64,000 nt of DNA from Roseobacter fucihabitans (GCF_014337925.2 NZ_CP143423.1:4370501-4434500); one strand, 5' to 3'; shown: positions 18,551 through 28,094, numbered from the stretch's first letter. Numbers and translations are program-made. The notes: a model not told the origin generated them from the sequence alone.

Positions 18551-19700
18551 GGATTGGGAACAAGGCGGCTTCGGGCTTTATCTGCACTGGCCGTTCTGCG
18601 AGGCCAAATGCCCCTATTGCGACTTCAACAGCCATGTATCGCGCGCCATTGATCAAACGGCGTGGTGCGACGCTTATCTGAAAGAACTCGACCGCGCCGC
18701 CTTTGAAACACCGGGGCGCGTCTTGCAATCGGTCTTTTTTGGCGGCGGCACACCAAGCCTGATGGACCCGGACACGGCTGCATTGGTCATCGAACGGATC
18801 AAACGAAACTGGCCCTGTGCCAACGATCTGGAAATCACGCTCGAAGCCAATCCCGGTTCTGTTGAGGCCGGCCGTTTTCGCGCATTTCGCGACGGCGGGG
18901 TTAACCGAATTTCGATGGGGATACAGGCGTTGAACGATGCCGACCTCAAACGTCTCGGGCGGCTGCATTCGGTGGAGGAGGCGTTGCAGGCTTTTGAGAT
19001 TGCCCGCAAAACGTTCGAACGCGTTAGTTTTGATCTGATCTATGCGCGGCAAGGTCAGGGTCTTGAGGCCTGGCAAGCCGAGCTTGAAGGGGCGTTATCC
19101 CTGGCAGTCGATCATCTGTCGCTTTACCAGCTGACGATTGAGCAAGGAACGGCATTTGGGGACCGCTATAATGCAGGGCGATTGCGCGACCTGCCGGACG
19201 AAGATCTGGGCGCGGATCTCTTTTCCCTGACCCAAGACATATGCGACCGGCACGGATTGCCCGCCTATGAAGTTTCCAATCACGCCCGTGACGGTGCCCA
19301 ATCGCGGCATAACCTAATTTACTGGCGATACGGGGATTACATCGGAATTGGTCCGGGGGCGCATGGGCGATTGACGTTGAGTGGCCAGAAATACGCAACC
19401 GAATGTTATTCAAACCCTAACCGTTGGCTCAGTGCGGCATCGGATGGGGCACCGGAAAAACCCCGCGTTCGATTGTCAGCCACGGATCAGGCAAGTGAAT
19501 TGCTTTTGATGGGATTGCGCCTTAAGGAAGGTGTGAACATCCAGCGCTATGAAGCACTCGCTGGCCTGCGGCTAGATCCCACCCGCTTAACAGAATTGCG
19601 GAACCTGGGAATGATCGACATCCAAAACGGCCATTTAATCGTTTTAGATCAAGGTGTTATATTACTAAATTCGGTTATTGCGAAGCTATTGGATTCTTAG
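18543..19700 (+). CDS. hemW: HemW-type radical SAM protein
   Basis: A 385-residue radical SAM protein of the HemW (formerly HemN-like) family, thought to act as a heme chaperone rather than an oxygen-independent coproporphyrinogen oxidase. The iron-sulfur cluster motif CEAKCPYCDFNSH gives the CxxxCxxC cysteines. FFGGGTPSLM and the IEITLEANP-like LEITLEANPG segment follow, then NRISMGIQALND. The start appears to be a TTG at 18543 that lies inside the last codons of rdgB; no ATG or GTG in this frame fits the expected N-terminus ([18 protein letters not shown]). Its end overlaps the convergent parB by four bases. Confidence 0.88.
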   Translation: MAEDWEQGGFGLYLHWPFCEAKCPYCDFNSHVSRAIDQTAWCDAYLKELDRAAFETPGRVLQSVFFGGGTPSLMDPDTAALVIERIKRNWPCANDLEITLEANPGSVEAGRFRAFRDGGVNRISMGIQALNDADLKRLGRLHSVEEALQAFEIARKTFERVSFDLIYARQGQGLEAWQAELEGALSLAVDHLSLYQLTIEQGTAFGDRYNAGRLRDLPDEDLGADLFSLTQDICDRHGLPAYEVSNHARDGAQSRHNLIYWRYGDYIGIGPGAHGRLTLSGQKYATECYSNPNRWLSAASDGAPEKPRVRLSATDQASELLLMGLRLKEGVNIQRYEALAGLRLDPTRLTELRNLGMIDIQNGHLIVLDQGVILLNSVIAKLLDS

Positions 19701-20596
19701 CTTCCACTTAGGACACGGCATAGCTCATCCAGCTCATCCAGTGATTTATAGTGCAGCGTCATTTGGCCAGAATCCTGCCCTGTCTTGTGGTTCAGCACTA
19801 CTTTCATACCCAAAGCAGCCGATAAATCGCCTTCCAGCGCCTTTGTATCAGCATCTTTAGCATCGCGCGCTTCACGGTTTGGATTTGGTTTCGACCCGCT
19901 GGATTCGTCCGCCTGTTCTTTTTTGACCAGCGCCTCAACGGCCCGTACCGACAAACCGCCCTTTACGATCTGCTGTGCGATCCTGAGCGGGTTCTCAGCG
20001 GTCACAAGCGCGCGTGCGTGACCGGCGCTCAAACCCCCTTGGCGGACCATCTCCAGAACCTCATCGGGCAAGTTCAGCAGGCGTAATAAATTGGCAATAT
20101 GACTGCGGCTTTTCCCCAGTGCTTCGGCCATTTTCTCCTGCGTATGACCAAAGCGATCCATCAGTTGGCGATATCCAACCGCCTCTTCTATCGGGTTCAG
20201 ATCAGCGCGCTGGATGTTTTCGATGATTGCAACTTCCAGCACCTCAACATCGGTGAAGCTTCGAATGACCGCGGGCAACGCATGCAATTTTGCAATTTGG
20301 GCGGCACGCCACCGACGTTCGCCCGCAACGATTTCATATCGCCCCTCGTGCAAAGCCCGTAGAATCAGTGGCTGGATGATGCCCTTCTCGCGGATCGACG
20401 CTGCAAGGTCTTCCAAATCCGCCTCTGCAAATCGTTTTCGGGGCTGATCGGGATTTGGTGAAATCTGTTCGATAGGTATAAGCTTTTCTGCTGAGGACGG
20501 TCCAGCACTCGTCGCGCGCTCCGTCTCTGCAACGTCTGACATCAAAGCCGACAAGCCCCGACCAAGGCCTCGTTTGCGGTCTACTCCACTCACCAT
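19697..20596 (-). CDS. parB: Chromosome partitioning protein ParB
   Basis: A 299-residue ParB CTPase/DNA-binding protein. Near the N-terminus is RKRGLGRGLSALM, typical of chromosomal ParB. The CTP-binding region has PDQPRKRF and EIVAGERRWRAAQ (GERRxR motif). The helix-turn-helix is around HTQEKMAEALGKSRSHIANL, and a C-terminal dimerisation segment ends in MTLHYKSLDELDELCRVL. It lies nine bases after parA and is the last gene of the leftward block. Two perfect parS sites lie 1.4 and 3.3 kb upstream, in rsmG and mnmG, and are its expected targets. Confidence 0.97.
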   Translation of the reverse strand: MVSGVDRKRGLGRGLSALMSDVAETERATSAGPSSAEKLIPIEQISPNPDQPRKRFAEADLEDLAASIREKGIIQPLILRALHEGRYEIVAGERRWRAAQIAKLHALPAVIRSFTDVEVLEVAIIENIQRADLNPIEEAVGYRQLMDRFGHTQEKMAEALGKSRSHIANLLRLLNLPDEVLEMVRQGGLSAGHARALVTAENPLRIAQQIVKGGLSVRAVEALVKKEQADESSGSKPNPNREARDAKDADTKALEGDLSAALGMKVVLNHKTGQDSGQMTLHYKSLDELDELCRVLSGS

Positions 20597-20605
20597 CTCA
20601 TCCCC

Positions 20606-21415
20606 CTAAGCAACTTTTTGTGTGTTTTTGGTCAGCACTTCCTGTGCCAAAGCGCGATAAGCCACAGCGCCCTTTGATCCCGTGTCATAAGACAGAACCG
20701 GCATGGCAAAAGATGGGGCTTCACTAACGCGGACATTTCTTGGAATTCTCGTCGCAAAAACCAAATTTCCAAGATTGTCCCGCGCGTCCTGCTCCACCTG
20801 CATCGACAGGTTGTTACGCTGGTCATACATGGTCAGAACAACCCCTTCGATACGCAGATCCCGGTTCCCCGTTTGGCGGACCTCTCGAATGGTCAACATG
20901 AGCTGTGAAAGACCTTCCAGTGCGAAAAACTCACTTTGGAGCGGCACAAGGACAGAATGAGACGCGATCATCGCGTTCACCGTCAGCAGATTAAGCGACG
21001 GCGGGCAATCGATCAATATGTAGTCGAATTGAAACAAATCCATCGCGGTTTGGCGAAGTGCGTCATGCAAAAGAAAGCTACGCTTTTCGTTTGAAATCAA
21101 TTCGATATCGGCTGAGCTCAGATCGATCGTCGCAGGTATAATCATAAGCCCAGGTGTTATCGTCGGGAGAATTATTTCCGACAAATCCACATCATCAAGT
21201 AACAGGTCATATGTCGTTAATGCGCGGCTCTCAACTTCAATGCCCAGCCCGGTCGACGCGTTGCCCTGCGGATCCAAATCGACAACCAGCACTTTCTGTC
21301 CGAATTCAACCAGTGCAGCGGCCAAATTGATCGTGGTTGTCGTCTTGCCAACACCACCTTTTTGATTGGCAATTGAAATGATTTTCGGTCCAATGGGACG
21401 TGATAAATCAGACAA
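20606..21415 (-). CDS. parA: Chromosome partitioning ATPase ParA
   Basis: A 269-residue ParA/Soj ATPase that moves the ParB-parS complex of the replication origin. The deviant Walker A motif is NQKGGVGKTTTTINLA at about residue 18, the second motif is VDLDPQGNASTGLG, and Walker B is DYILIDCPPSLNLLT. The start overlaps the end of rsmG by eight bases. The order rsmG-parA-parB is the standard origin-proximal arrangement in alphaproteobacteria. Confidence 0.97.
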   Translation of the reverse strand: MSDLSRPIGPKIISIANQKGGVGKTTTTINLAAALVEFGQKVLVVDLDPQGNASTGLGIEVESRALTTYDLLLDDVDLSEIILPTITPGLMIIPATIDLSSADIELISNEKRSFLLHDALRQTAMDLFQFDYILIDCPPSLNLLTVNAMIASHSVLVPLQSEFFALEGLSQLMLTIREVRQTGNRDLRIEGVVLTMYDQRNNLSMQVEQDARDNLGNLVFATRIPRNVRVSEAPSFAMPVLSYDTGSKGAVAYRALAQEVLTKNTQKVA

Positions 21416-22013
21416 TCTGGATATCCCTTATCTCAAGTATTGCTGCGTCCGGATTTGTGTTACTCTTATGCGCGATCACATCAAAAGACCATGATTCACG
21501 TGCGATGTTGACCTCTGCCTCCCATGTTTTTCCCTTGTGCAGTAGTGCACACCCTCCCCGTTTCATGTGCCGGTCAGCATAACCAAGCAACCCTGTCAAA
21601 TCCGTCAAAGCACGTGCAGAAAGAATATCACATTCGAGCGGAGCCACTTTCTCGATACGTGCGTTGATAACTGTGGTTTCGAGGCCCAACTCTCGACTGG
21701 CGTTGCGCAGGAATGTCGCTTTGCGCGTATCACTTTCGATCATCGTTACATGACGTTCAGGATACGCCTGTTGCGCCAGAATTGCCACAACGATCCCAGG
21801 CAATCCGCCTCCACTACCAAGATCTACCCATTTTTCCCAGTGACCAGCATAATCATACACCTGAGCAGAATCCCATATATGTCTGTTGTTGATTTCAGAA
21901 ACACTAGATTTGGATATTAGATTTATGGTTTGGTTCCACTTTTTAAGAAGACACACATAGAAATCAATTTTATCCAATGTTTCACGTGAAACATCTTCTC
22001 CAAGTAAGTTCAT
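21408..22013 (-). CDS. rsmG: 16S rRNA (guanine-N7) methyltransferase RsmG
   Basis: A 201-residue SAM-dependent methyltransferase that modifies G527 of 16S r[12 protein letters not shown] near residue 26, RHIWDSAQV, the SAM-binding [16 protein letters not shown] motif and the later LSARALTDL are all present. The start overlaps the stop of mnmG as ATGA. A perfect 16-base parS sequence is embedded in codons 7-12 and encodes Asp-Val-Ser-Arg-Glu-Thr. Base composition here is visibly AT-richer than in genes further from the origin. Confidence 0.96.
   Translation of the reverse strand: MNLLGEDVSRETLDKIDFYVCLLKKWNQTINLISKSSVSEINNRHIWDSAQVYDYAGHWEKWVDLGSGGGLPGIVVAILAQQAYPERHVTMIESDTRKATFLRNASRELGLETTVINARIEKVAPLECDILSARALTDLTGLLGYADRHMKRGGCALLHKGKTWEAEVNIARESWSFDVIAHKSNTNPDAAILEIRDIQIV
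21978..21993. promoter_or_regulatory. parS site 1 (inside rsmG)
   Basis: The sequence TGTTTCACGTGAAACA is the exact parS consensus bound by chromosomal ParB proteins, and here it is part of an 18-base perfect palindrome (21977-21994). It lies within rsmG codons 7-12, about 1.4 kb upstream of parB. It is one of two identical sites in the window. Confidence 0.96.
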
Positions 22014-23881
22014 GCTGATTTCAGTCGCTTGAATTGCCGCAATTTTATCGAAACCAGCGTTAATGCGGCAGGAGTAACCCCCTCAATCCGCGCCATTTGA
22101 GCAATCGTTCGAGGACGAGACGCATTAAGCTTAGTTTTCATTTCGTTTGAGAGGCCATCCATATCGTCATATTCAAAATCACCTGGAATGACTTGGGCTT
22201 CGTCTTTATGAACAAGTTCTATCTCTCTTTTCTGGCGATCAAGATAATTTGCGTAAACAGCCTCTTTTTCTAGCTGTTTCTGAGTTTCAATTTCGACCGC
22301 TTCCAATGAAGGGTCCATTTTTTGAAGGTCTGAAAATGAGACTCCCGGAAAAGCCAGCAGCTGCATTCCCGTTCGTCTTTCGCCGTCTTCATTAATTTTT
22401 AGACCAACACGAGCGGCCTCTTTGGGAGTGAATGTCTGATATTCCAAATTACCACGCGCTTTTTCAAGCTTCTCAATTTTGGATCGATATGACGCTTGCC
22501 TTTCTTGGCCCACACACCCCAAATCAATACCAACACCTGTCAAGCGTTGGTCTGCGTTATCTGCACGGAGTGAAAGACGAAACTCTGCCCGAGACGTAAA
22601 CATCCGATAGGGCTCAGTAACACCGCGAGTCGTCAGATCATCAATCATGACACCAATATAGCTATCCGCCCTCGAAAACTGTATGGAATCCTTGCCTTGC
22701 GCTTCCAGCGCGGCATTCAGACCGGCAACAATCCCCTGAGCAGCGGCTTCCTCGTAACCTGTCGTGCCGTTAATCTGACCCGCTAGGTATAAACCCGGAA
22801 CGCTTGAAGCAGAGAGACTGCTATTTAGGGCGCGGGGATCAACGTAATCATATTCAATTGCATATCCCGGTTGAACAATTTTAACATCTTCTAGCCCCAC
22901 AATTGAACGAACGTACTCAATTTGGACATTTTCCGGCAATGACGTTGATATTCCATTCGGATAAATTGTGGTCGTAGAAAGGCCTTCCGGTTCCAAAAAT
23001 ATGAGATGGGACTCCTTATCAGCAAAGCGAACTACTTTATCCTCGATTGAGGGGCAATATCTTGGCCCAACCCCTTCTATCCGGCCACCATACATTGACG
23101 ATTTCGTTAGGTTATTCCTAATAATCTCATGGGTTTGCGCATTTGTATGGGTAATACCGCAAGAAACTTGACGGGCCTGAGTTGCGTTGGTCAGAAAAGA
23201 GAAAAACGTCGGCGATTCATCGCCCGGTTGCGCCTCCAACCCTTCCCAATTTATCGTTTCCCCATCTAGCCGTGGGGGCGTTCCGGTTTTTAAACGCCCG
23301 AGCGAAAAACCAAAGTCGTCAATTCGTTTCGCGAGCCTGTCACTAGACCTGTCACCCATCCGCCCAGCAGAATAAGACACATCGCCAATATGAATTATAC
23401 CTCGAAGAAAAGTCCCTGTGGTTAATACAACACTTTTAGCGCGGATGGCACTCCCATCATCAAGAACGACGCCTCTTACACGAGGACCCTCCATCACAAG
23501 ATCGACAACCTCTCCGACGATAACCTCTAGGTTTTCTTGCCCTTTCGTGGCCTTAATCATCTCGTTCTGGTATATTTGCCGATCTGACTGCGCGCGGGGC
23601 CCTTGAACTGCGGGGCCCTTGCGACGATTCAAAAGTCGAAATTGAATCCCAGCCTTATCCGCAATACGACCCATCACACCATCCAATGCGTCGATTTCTC
23701 TCACCAGGTGCCCCTTACCAAGACCCCCAATTGCCGGATTACAGGACATCACCCCAATACCATTTTGGCTCATCGTCACCAAAACAGTATCAACACCCAT
23801 TCTAGCCGCCGCGTGCGCAGCCTCTACGCCCGCATGTCCCCCGCCAACAACCAATACATCAAAATGTTTCACGTGAAACAC
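22010..23881 (-). CDS. mnmG: tRNA uridine-5-carboxymethylaminomethyl modification enzyme MnmG (GidA)
   Basis: A 623-residue FAD protein that, with MnmE, modifies the wobble uridine of certain tRNAs. The FAD motif [15 protein letters not shown] is at the start, [16 protein letters not shown] and [14 protein letters not shown] are family signatures, and the C-terminal [16 protein letters not shown] helical domain ([15 protein letters not shown]) binds tRNA and MnmE. I place the start at the GTG at 23881, giving the N-terminus (M)[13 protein letters not shown]; those first six codons are themselves a parS site. The frame stays open 19 codons further upstream but that would run into mnmE, whose stop is four bases away. 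It precedes rsmG with an ATGA overlap. Confidence 0.95.
   Translation of the reverse strand: MFHVKHFDVLVVGGGHAGVEAAHAAARMGVDTVLVTMSQNGIGVMSCNPAIGGLGKGHLVREIDALDGVMGRIADKAGIQFRLLNRRKGPAVQGPRAQSDRQIYQNEMIKATKGQENLEVIVGEVVDLVMEGPRVRGVVLDDGSAIRAKSVVLTTGTFLRGIIHIGDVSYSAGRMGDRSSDRLAKRIDDFGFSLGRLKTGTPPRLDGETINWEGLEAQPGDESPTFFSFLTNATQARQVSCGITHTNAQTHEIIRNNLTKSSMYGGRIEGVGPRYCPSIEDKVVRFADKESHLIFLEPEGLSTTTIYPNGISTSLPENVQIEYVRSIVGLEDVKIVQPGYAIEYDYVDPRALNSSLSASSVPGLYLAGQINGTTGYEEAAAQGIVAGLNAALEAQGKDSIQFSRADSYIGVMIDDLTTRGVTEPYRMFTSRAEFRLSLRADNADQRLTGVGIDLGCVGQERQASYRSKIEKLEKARGNLEYQTFTPKEAARVGLKINEDGERRTGMQLLAFPGVSFSDLQKMDPSLEAVEIETQKQLEKEAVYANYLDRQKREIELVHKDEAQVIPGDFEYDDMDGLSNEMKTKLNASRPRTIAQMARIEGVTPAALTLVSIKLRQFKRLKSA
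23865..23880. promoter_or_regulatory. parS site 2 (start of mnmG)
   Basis: A second exact TGTTTCACGTGAAACA parS sequence overlaps codons 1-6 of mnmG and encodes the FHVKH peptide. It is about 1.9 kb from the first site and about 3.2 kb from the proposed origin, a usual distance for chromosomal ParB loading sites. Confidence 0.96.
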
Positions 23882-23885
23882 TCCA

Positions 23886-25175
23886 TTATTTACCCAAGCA
23901 AAAACTTGAGAATATTTCGTCCAAGAGATTCTCAACATCCACCCGGCCTACGAGCAGCTCAAGCGCATTTACAGCGCTCCGAAGTTCTGCCGACGCCAGA
24001 TCGTAATTATCTGGACCTTTCGACAAAATCTCCGACGCACAGATCAACCCTTCGACAGATCGCTGCATCGCCGTTCTATGTCTCTCATGAGTAGCTATAC
24101 CAGCCACCGAAGCCCTGTCCATCAGAACATTCTGAACTCTCAGAACCAATTCGCTAACACCTTCACCGCTCTTTCCAGAAACACCAGGAATTCCAATTAC
24201 AGGGTTTTCGTCGATCTTAGGAAGAAGAACGATGTCATCCTCTTCCGGTTCCAACATTGATTTATCACCCTGATTTTGCAGAAAGACCCGTAAATCCGCG
24301 GCACGCGCTCGATCAATCGCCCGCGTTACACCGATATTCTCGATCTCGTCCTCTGTGGCCCTCAGACCAGCGGTATCCAGAAACGTAACGGGCAACCCAT
24401 TCAAATCCATGCGCACCTCTATCACATCCCGTGTTGTTCCCGCTATTTCGGATGTGATCGCTGCTTCCCGGCCCGCGAGTCGGTTCAGAAGTGTTGATTT
24501 GCCGGTATTAGGTGCCCCTACCAAAGCCACCTCAAACCCTGTTCGTATCCGTTCCGCTACAAAACTACCTGCAATTTCTTCAGAAATACCAGAAATGACA
24601 TTGGCCAAAAGACCCTTAACTTCTGGGCTGACATCGACCGGAACATCTTCATCGGTAAAATCAATCGTCGCTTCAAGCAAGGCAGCAGCCCGAATGAGGT
24701 CGGCACGCCAGATTTCTATCTTCTCACCCATCACGCCAGACAGTACCCGAACGGCCTGTTTCCGCTGTGATTCCGTTTCTGCTGCAATCAGATCTGCCAG
24801 ACCTTCAACCTGAACAAGGTCAAGCTTCTCATTCTCTAAGGCACGACGGGTGAACTCTCCCGGCTCCGCCATCCGCAGATCACTGTGCCGTGACAACTCG
24901 GCCAGCACGACGCGTACCGCTGCGACACTTCCATGGACATGATATTCAACAACGTCCTCACCGGTGAAACTCCGCGGTGCCTGAAAACAAATCACCAGCG
25001 CATGATCAAGCAAACCGCCTTTGTGATCTCTTAAACTGCGGGTGACGGCGTACCGTGGTTCCGGCAAATTTCCACACAGCAAACGCGCGGAATCCCAGGC
25101 CTTTGGCCCCGATACACGGACCACGGACACGCCGGCTTTACCTTGTGCTGACGCGAGAGCAAATATCGTATCCAT
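23886..25175 (-). CDS. mnmE: tRNA modification GTPase MnmE (TrmE)
   Basis: A 429-residue GTPase that works with MnmG on wobble uridines of tRNA. The N-terminal folate-binding domain starts [20 protein letters not shown]. The inserted G domain has G1 [15 protein letters not shown]2/G3 [11 protein letters not shown] and DTAGLR, and the protein ends FCLGK, the C(I/L/V)GK motif whose cysteine is needed for the reaction. The NKxD position of G4 is not obvious, as the segment reads FLQNQGDK. mnmG follows four bases downstream, so the two partners are cotranscribed. Confidence 0.96.
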   Translation of the reverse strand: MDTIFALASAQGKAGVSVVRVSGPKAWDSARLLCGNLPEPRYAVTRSLRDHKGGLLDHALVICFQAPRSFTGEDVVEYHVHGSVAAVRVVLAELSRHSDLRMAEPGEFTRRALENEKLDLVQVEGLADLIAAETESQRKQAVRVLSGVMGEKIEIWRADLIRAAALLEATIDFTDEDVPVDVSPEVKGLLANVISGISEEIAGSFVAERIRTGFEVALVGAPNTGKSTLLNRLAGREAAITSEIAGTTRDVIEVRMDLNGLPVTFLDTAGLRATEDEIENIGVTRAIDRARAADLRVFLQNQGDKSMLEPEEDDIVLLPKIDENPVIGIPGVSGKSGEGVSELVLRVQNVLMDRASVAGIATHERHRTAMQRSVEGLICASEILSKGPDNYDLASAELRSAVNALELLVGRVDVENLLDEIFSSFCLGK

Positions 25176-25204
25176 GTATTAAATCACTGTTATATAACAA
25201 TAAA

Positions 25205-26512
25205 TTATGTATTCATAGAATCGAAGAAGTCCGAATTTGTCTTGGTTTGTTTTAACTTGGAGATCAGGAACTCAATTGCATCGGTCGTGCCCATCGGGTT
25301 CAAAATACGGCGCAACACGAATGTTTTCTGCAAATCAACCTTATCGACAAGCAGCTCCTCCTTGCGGGTACCAGATTTGAGAATATCCATCGCCGGGAAC
25401 ACCCGCTTGTCTGCAATTTTCCGATCCAACACGATCTCCGAATTACCCGTTCCTTTGAACTCTTCGAAAATCACCTCGTCCATTCTGCTACCTGTATCAA
25501 TCAGGGCCGTCGCAATGATCGTCAGCGAACCGCCCTCTTCAATATTACGTGCGGCACCAAAAAAGCGCTTGGGTCGTTGCAGGGCATTTGCGTCAACACC
25601 CCCCGTCAAAACCTTACCCGAGGACGGTACAACGGTATTGAAGGCCCGCCCTAAACGCGTGATGGAATCCAGCAAAATCACAACATCCCGCTTGTGTTCC
25701 ACAAGGCGTTTGGCTTTCTCGATCACCATATCGGAAACGGCGACATGGCGCGTCGCGGGCTCATCAAAGGTCGATGACACAACCTCACCTTTCACGGACC
25801 GCTGCATGTCGGTGACCTCTTCGGGCCGCTCATCGATCAGCAGGACGATCAAATAACATTCCGGGTGGTTCTTCTCGATTGAATTCGCAATGTTCTGCAA
25901 AAGCACGGTTTTACCGGTGCGTGGCGGGGCCACAATCAGGGAACGTTGTCCTTTACCGATCGGGGCCACCAGATCGATAATCCGCGCCGAGCGGTCTTTG
26001 ACCGTCGGATCCTCGACTTCCATCGTCATCCGCTCATCTGGATAGAGCGGCGTCAGGTTTTCAAAAGCAACTTTATGGCGCGCCTTCTCTGGCTCCTCAA
26101 AATTGATCTTGGTGACATCAATCAGCGCAAAATACCGCTCGCTATCATCCGGTGCCTTAATCACACCTTCGATGGTGTCCCCCGTGCGCAGCGAGTGTTT
26201 ACGCGCCATCTCTGGTGAGACATAAATATCATCCGGACCTGGCAAATAATTGGCCTCTGGCGACCGCAAGAACCCAAAACCATCCTGCAAGACTTCCAAC
26301 ACACCATCCCCGGAAATCTCCCACCCTTCATCCGCGCGCTCGCGCAGAATCTGGAACATCATCTCACCCTTGCGCATCGTGGAGGCGTTCTCGATCTCCA
26401 ATTCCTCAGCCATGGACAAAAGATCTTTGGGGCTTTTGCGTTTCAGATCCGCGAGGTTCAATGTCTCAAGCGTTTCTGGAACATTTGATGTGTCGGTTGC
26501 GTCTAATGTCAT
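25205..26512 (-). CDS. rho: Transcription termination factor Rho
   Basis: A 435-residue RNA-dependent hexameric helicase that ends transcription. The N-terminal Rho domain has [19 protein letters not shown], the RNA-binding cold-shock-like domain has [20 protein letters not shown], and the ATPase has Walker [13 protein letters not shown], the [14 protein letters not shown] stretch and the [11 protein letters not shown] region. The ATG at 26512 ([15 protein letters not shown]) has AGGT upstream and gives the normal length; the frame extends 41 codons further without resemblance to Rho. Gene order rho-mnmE-mnmG is conserved in many alphaproteobacteria. Confidence 0.97.
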   Translation of the reverse strand: MTLDATDTSNVPETLETLNLADLKRKSPKDLLSMAEELEIENASTMRKGEMMFQILRERADEGWEISGDGVLEVLQDGFGFLRSPEANYLPGPDDIYVSPEMARKHSLRTGDTIEGVIKAPDDSERYFALIDVTKINFEEPEKARHKVAFENLTPLYPDERMTMEVEDPTVKDRSARIIDLVAPIGKGQRSLIVAPPRTGKTVLLQNIANSIEKNHPECYLIVLLIDERPEEVTDMQRSVKGEVVSSTFDEPATRHVAVSDMVIEKAKRLVEHKRDVVILLDSITRLGRAFNTVVPSSGKVLTGGVDANALQRPKRFFGAARNIEEGGSLTIIATALIDTGSRMDEVIFEEFKGTGNSEIVLDRKIADKRVFPAMDILKSGTRKEELLVDKVDLQKTFVLRRILNPMGTTDAIEFLISKLKQTKTNSDFFDSMNT

Positions 26513-26640
26513 GGGAATACCTGCGATCAACAAGCGCGTTTTGGCTGGTTGATGTATTTGTTTTGAATGTGAGGTCTGCGCCATCCCCGGACGGGGCGGT
26601 AATGATCTCTTACGGACCAGACCTCTTGGAGTCAATCATT

Positions 26641-27090
26641 TCAGAACCGCACCACTACCGACAGAACGATCAGGACCATCAACAAAGTGGGAACCTCATT
26701 CATCATTCTAAACTGGCGTCCGGTCAAGTTATTGGAGCCATTCATAAAATCCTTACGCCGCAAACCCAACCAGTGATGAAACAACGTCATTGCGAGCACA
26801 CCACCGGCTTTTGTCCAGGGCCAGATTTCAGACCAATTAACCACACCTGGCGTAAATATGAGGCAAATCCCAAAGCCCCAGGTCGCTATCATAGCCGGAT
26901 TCATGATCACGCGGAGAAGTTTAAGTTCCATCGTTTGAAATAACGCGTGGGTTTCTCCGCTTTGGCCGACCTGTTCAACGTGATAAACGTAAAGGCGCGG
27001 AAGATAGAACAACCCAGCCATCCAGGCGATGACCGACATGATATGAAATGCTTTGACCCAAGGGTACCCAAGGGCAAGAAGTTCGGTCAT
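26641..27090 (-). CDS. hemJ: Protoporphyrinogen IX oxidase HemJ
   Basis: A 149-residue inner-membrane protein of the HemJ family, which oxidises protoporphyrinogen IX to protoporphyrin IX in many proteobacteria that lack HemG and HemY-type oxidases. It has about four membrane helices. The conserved His is in VKAFHIMSVIAWMAGLFYLPR, and the LYVYH and LFHHWLGLRR segments match the family. It is the first leftward gene beside the proposed origin, so its promoter must lie in 27091-27494. The gene called hemY further right is a different protein that shares only the name. Confidence 0.93.
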   Translation of the reverse strand: MTELLALGYPWVKAFHIMSVIAWMAGLFYLPRLYVYHVEQVGQSGETHALFQTMELKLLRVIMNPAMIATWGFGICLIFTPGVVNWSEIWPWTKAGGVLAMTLFHHWLGLRRKDFMNGSNNLTGRQFRMMNEVPTLLMVLIVLSVVVRF

Positions 27091-27494
27091 CTCATTCTCC
27101 CAACAGTCCTTGCCCTCTTATAATAATATAAGAAAAGATAAAGAGATGATGATTAAGTAGGGTTTCAGAATTCTGTGGATTATTGCCTTATGCCTAAACT
27201 TGTCCCGATGCGGAGATCTTTGATCACCAGCACCCGAAAATATGTAAAAATATAGAAAAATCATTATATTTCAAATATTTAAATGATGTTATATTTGCAT
27301 TTTGGTTTATAAATCTGTGGATATCTCCGAACACGCGGGTTTAATCACAGGGCGTGACTTATCTTTGTGCGCATGGGTATGTTTTCTTCAAAAGCCAATG
27401 ACACACCGCCAGATTTGGCCCCTTGTGAAAAACCGCAGATTTACGCAGAAGAAACTATTAATAAATCCTTAATGCTGTTCACAGGGATATCCAC
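27091..27494. other. Probable chromosome origin (oriC), gene-free and AT-rich
   Basis: The only gene-free stretch over 300 bases in the window. Bases 27241-27300 are 52 of 60 A/T by direct count, a likely unwinding element. Five 9-mers each differ by one base from the DnaA box TTATNCACA: 27174-27182 (minus), 27316-27324 (minus), 27341-27349 (plus), 27424-27432 (minus) and 27487-27495 (plus, touching the maf start codon). A full CtrA box lies at 27458-27472. All seven genes to the left are transcribed leftward and the four to the right rightward. The maf-aroE-coaE-dnaQ neighbourhood matches, as I recall, the Caulobacter origin region. The function is inferred, not proven. Confidence 0.8.
27458..27472. 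promoter_or_regulatory. CtrA-type box in the proposed origin
   Basis: TTAATAAATCCTTAA matches the full CtrA consensus TTAA-N7-TTAA. It sits between two DnaA-box-like 9-mers, 23 bases before the maf start codon. In Caulobacter CtrA represses initiation through such boxes in oriC. A weaker relative, TTAAGTAGGGTTTCA (one mismatch), is at 27153-27167. Confidence 0.6.
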
Positions 27495-28094
27495 ATGCCA
27501 CACCCCTTGATCCTTGCGTCTGGTTCGGATGTTCGTGCGCAATTGCTGCGCCAGGCCTGCGTATCGTTTACCGCGCAGCCTGCCCGTGTTGACGAAGACA
27601 TGATCCGCGACGCGATGCTCGCAGAGGCCGCATCCCCGCGTGATATTGCCGACACACTTGCCGAGATGAAGGCCCGAAAGATCAGCGATAAAAACCCCAA
27701 CGCGCTTGTTCTTGGCTGTGATCAGGTTCTGGATCATAACGGAGACATGATGTCCAAGCCTGAAACCCCCGAGGATGCAGAGGCGCAATTGACCAGCTTG
27801 CGAAATGATCGTCACAGCCTGTTGTCCGCTGCCGTGTTGTATGAGGCGGGCAAACCGGTCTGGCGCCACGTTGGACAGGTGCGCTTGCGCATGCGCAATG
27901 CCAGTGATGCCTATATCAAAGGGTATGTCGCGCGGAATTGGGAGAGTATTCGCCATTCCGTTGGGGCCTATAAACTCGAAGAAGAAGGCGTACGCTTGTT
28001 TACCCGGATTGAGGGGGATTATTTCAATGTGCTGGGGTTGCCGCTCTTGGAACTACTGGCCTATTTAACATTGCGTGGAGATTTGGAACAATGA
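27495..28094 (+). CDS. maf: Maf-family nucleotide pyrophosphatase
   Basis: A 199-residue Maf protein, a small nucleoside triphosphate pyrophosphatase acting on modified or canonical nucleotides. The N-terminal LILASGSDVRAQLL corresponds to the family's LASASPRR loop, and LVLGCDQVLDHNG carries the catalytic Asp. The Gln after that Asp resembles the YceF (m7GTP-hydrolysing) branch rather than the dTTP/UTP branch; this subgroup call is tentative. It is the first rightward gene beside the proposed origin, and a DnaA-like 9-mer touches its start codon. Its stop overlaps aroE as ATGA. Confidence 0.9.
   Translation: MPHPLILASGSDVRAQLLRQACVSFTAQPARVDEDMIRDAMLAEAASPRDIADTLAEMKARKISDKNPNALVLGCDQVLDHNGDMMSKPETPEDAEAQLTSLRNDRHSLLSAAVLYEAGKPVWRHVGQVRLRMRNASDAYIKGYVARNWESIRHSVGAYKLEEEGVRLFTRIEGDYFNVLGLPLLELLAYLTLRGDLEQ

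Noticed and set aside
21492-21507. A third parS-like sequence, TGATTCACGTGCGATG, in rsmG
   Set aside because: The left half is close but the right half has four mismatches to the consensus, so ParB binding is unlikely.
25179-25193. TTAA-N7-TTAT just upstream of mnmE as a CtrA box
   Set aside because: It has one mismatch, lies in very AT-rich sequence and sits almost on the start codon, so chance is the simpler explanation.
27373-27507. A 44-codon open frame from an ATG at 27373 in the proposed origin
   Set aside because: It has no good ribosome-binding site, overlaps the start of maf in another frame, resembles no known family and crosses the DnaA-like and CtrA boxes.
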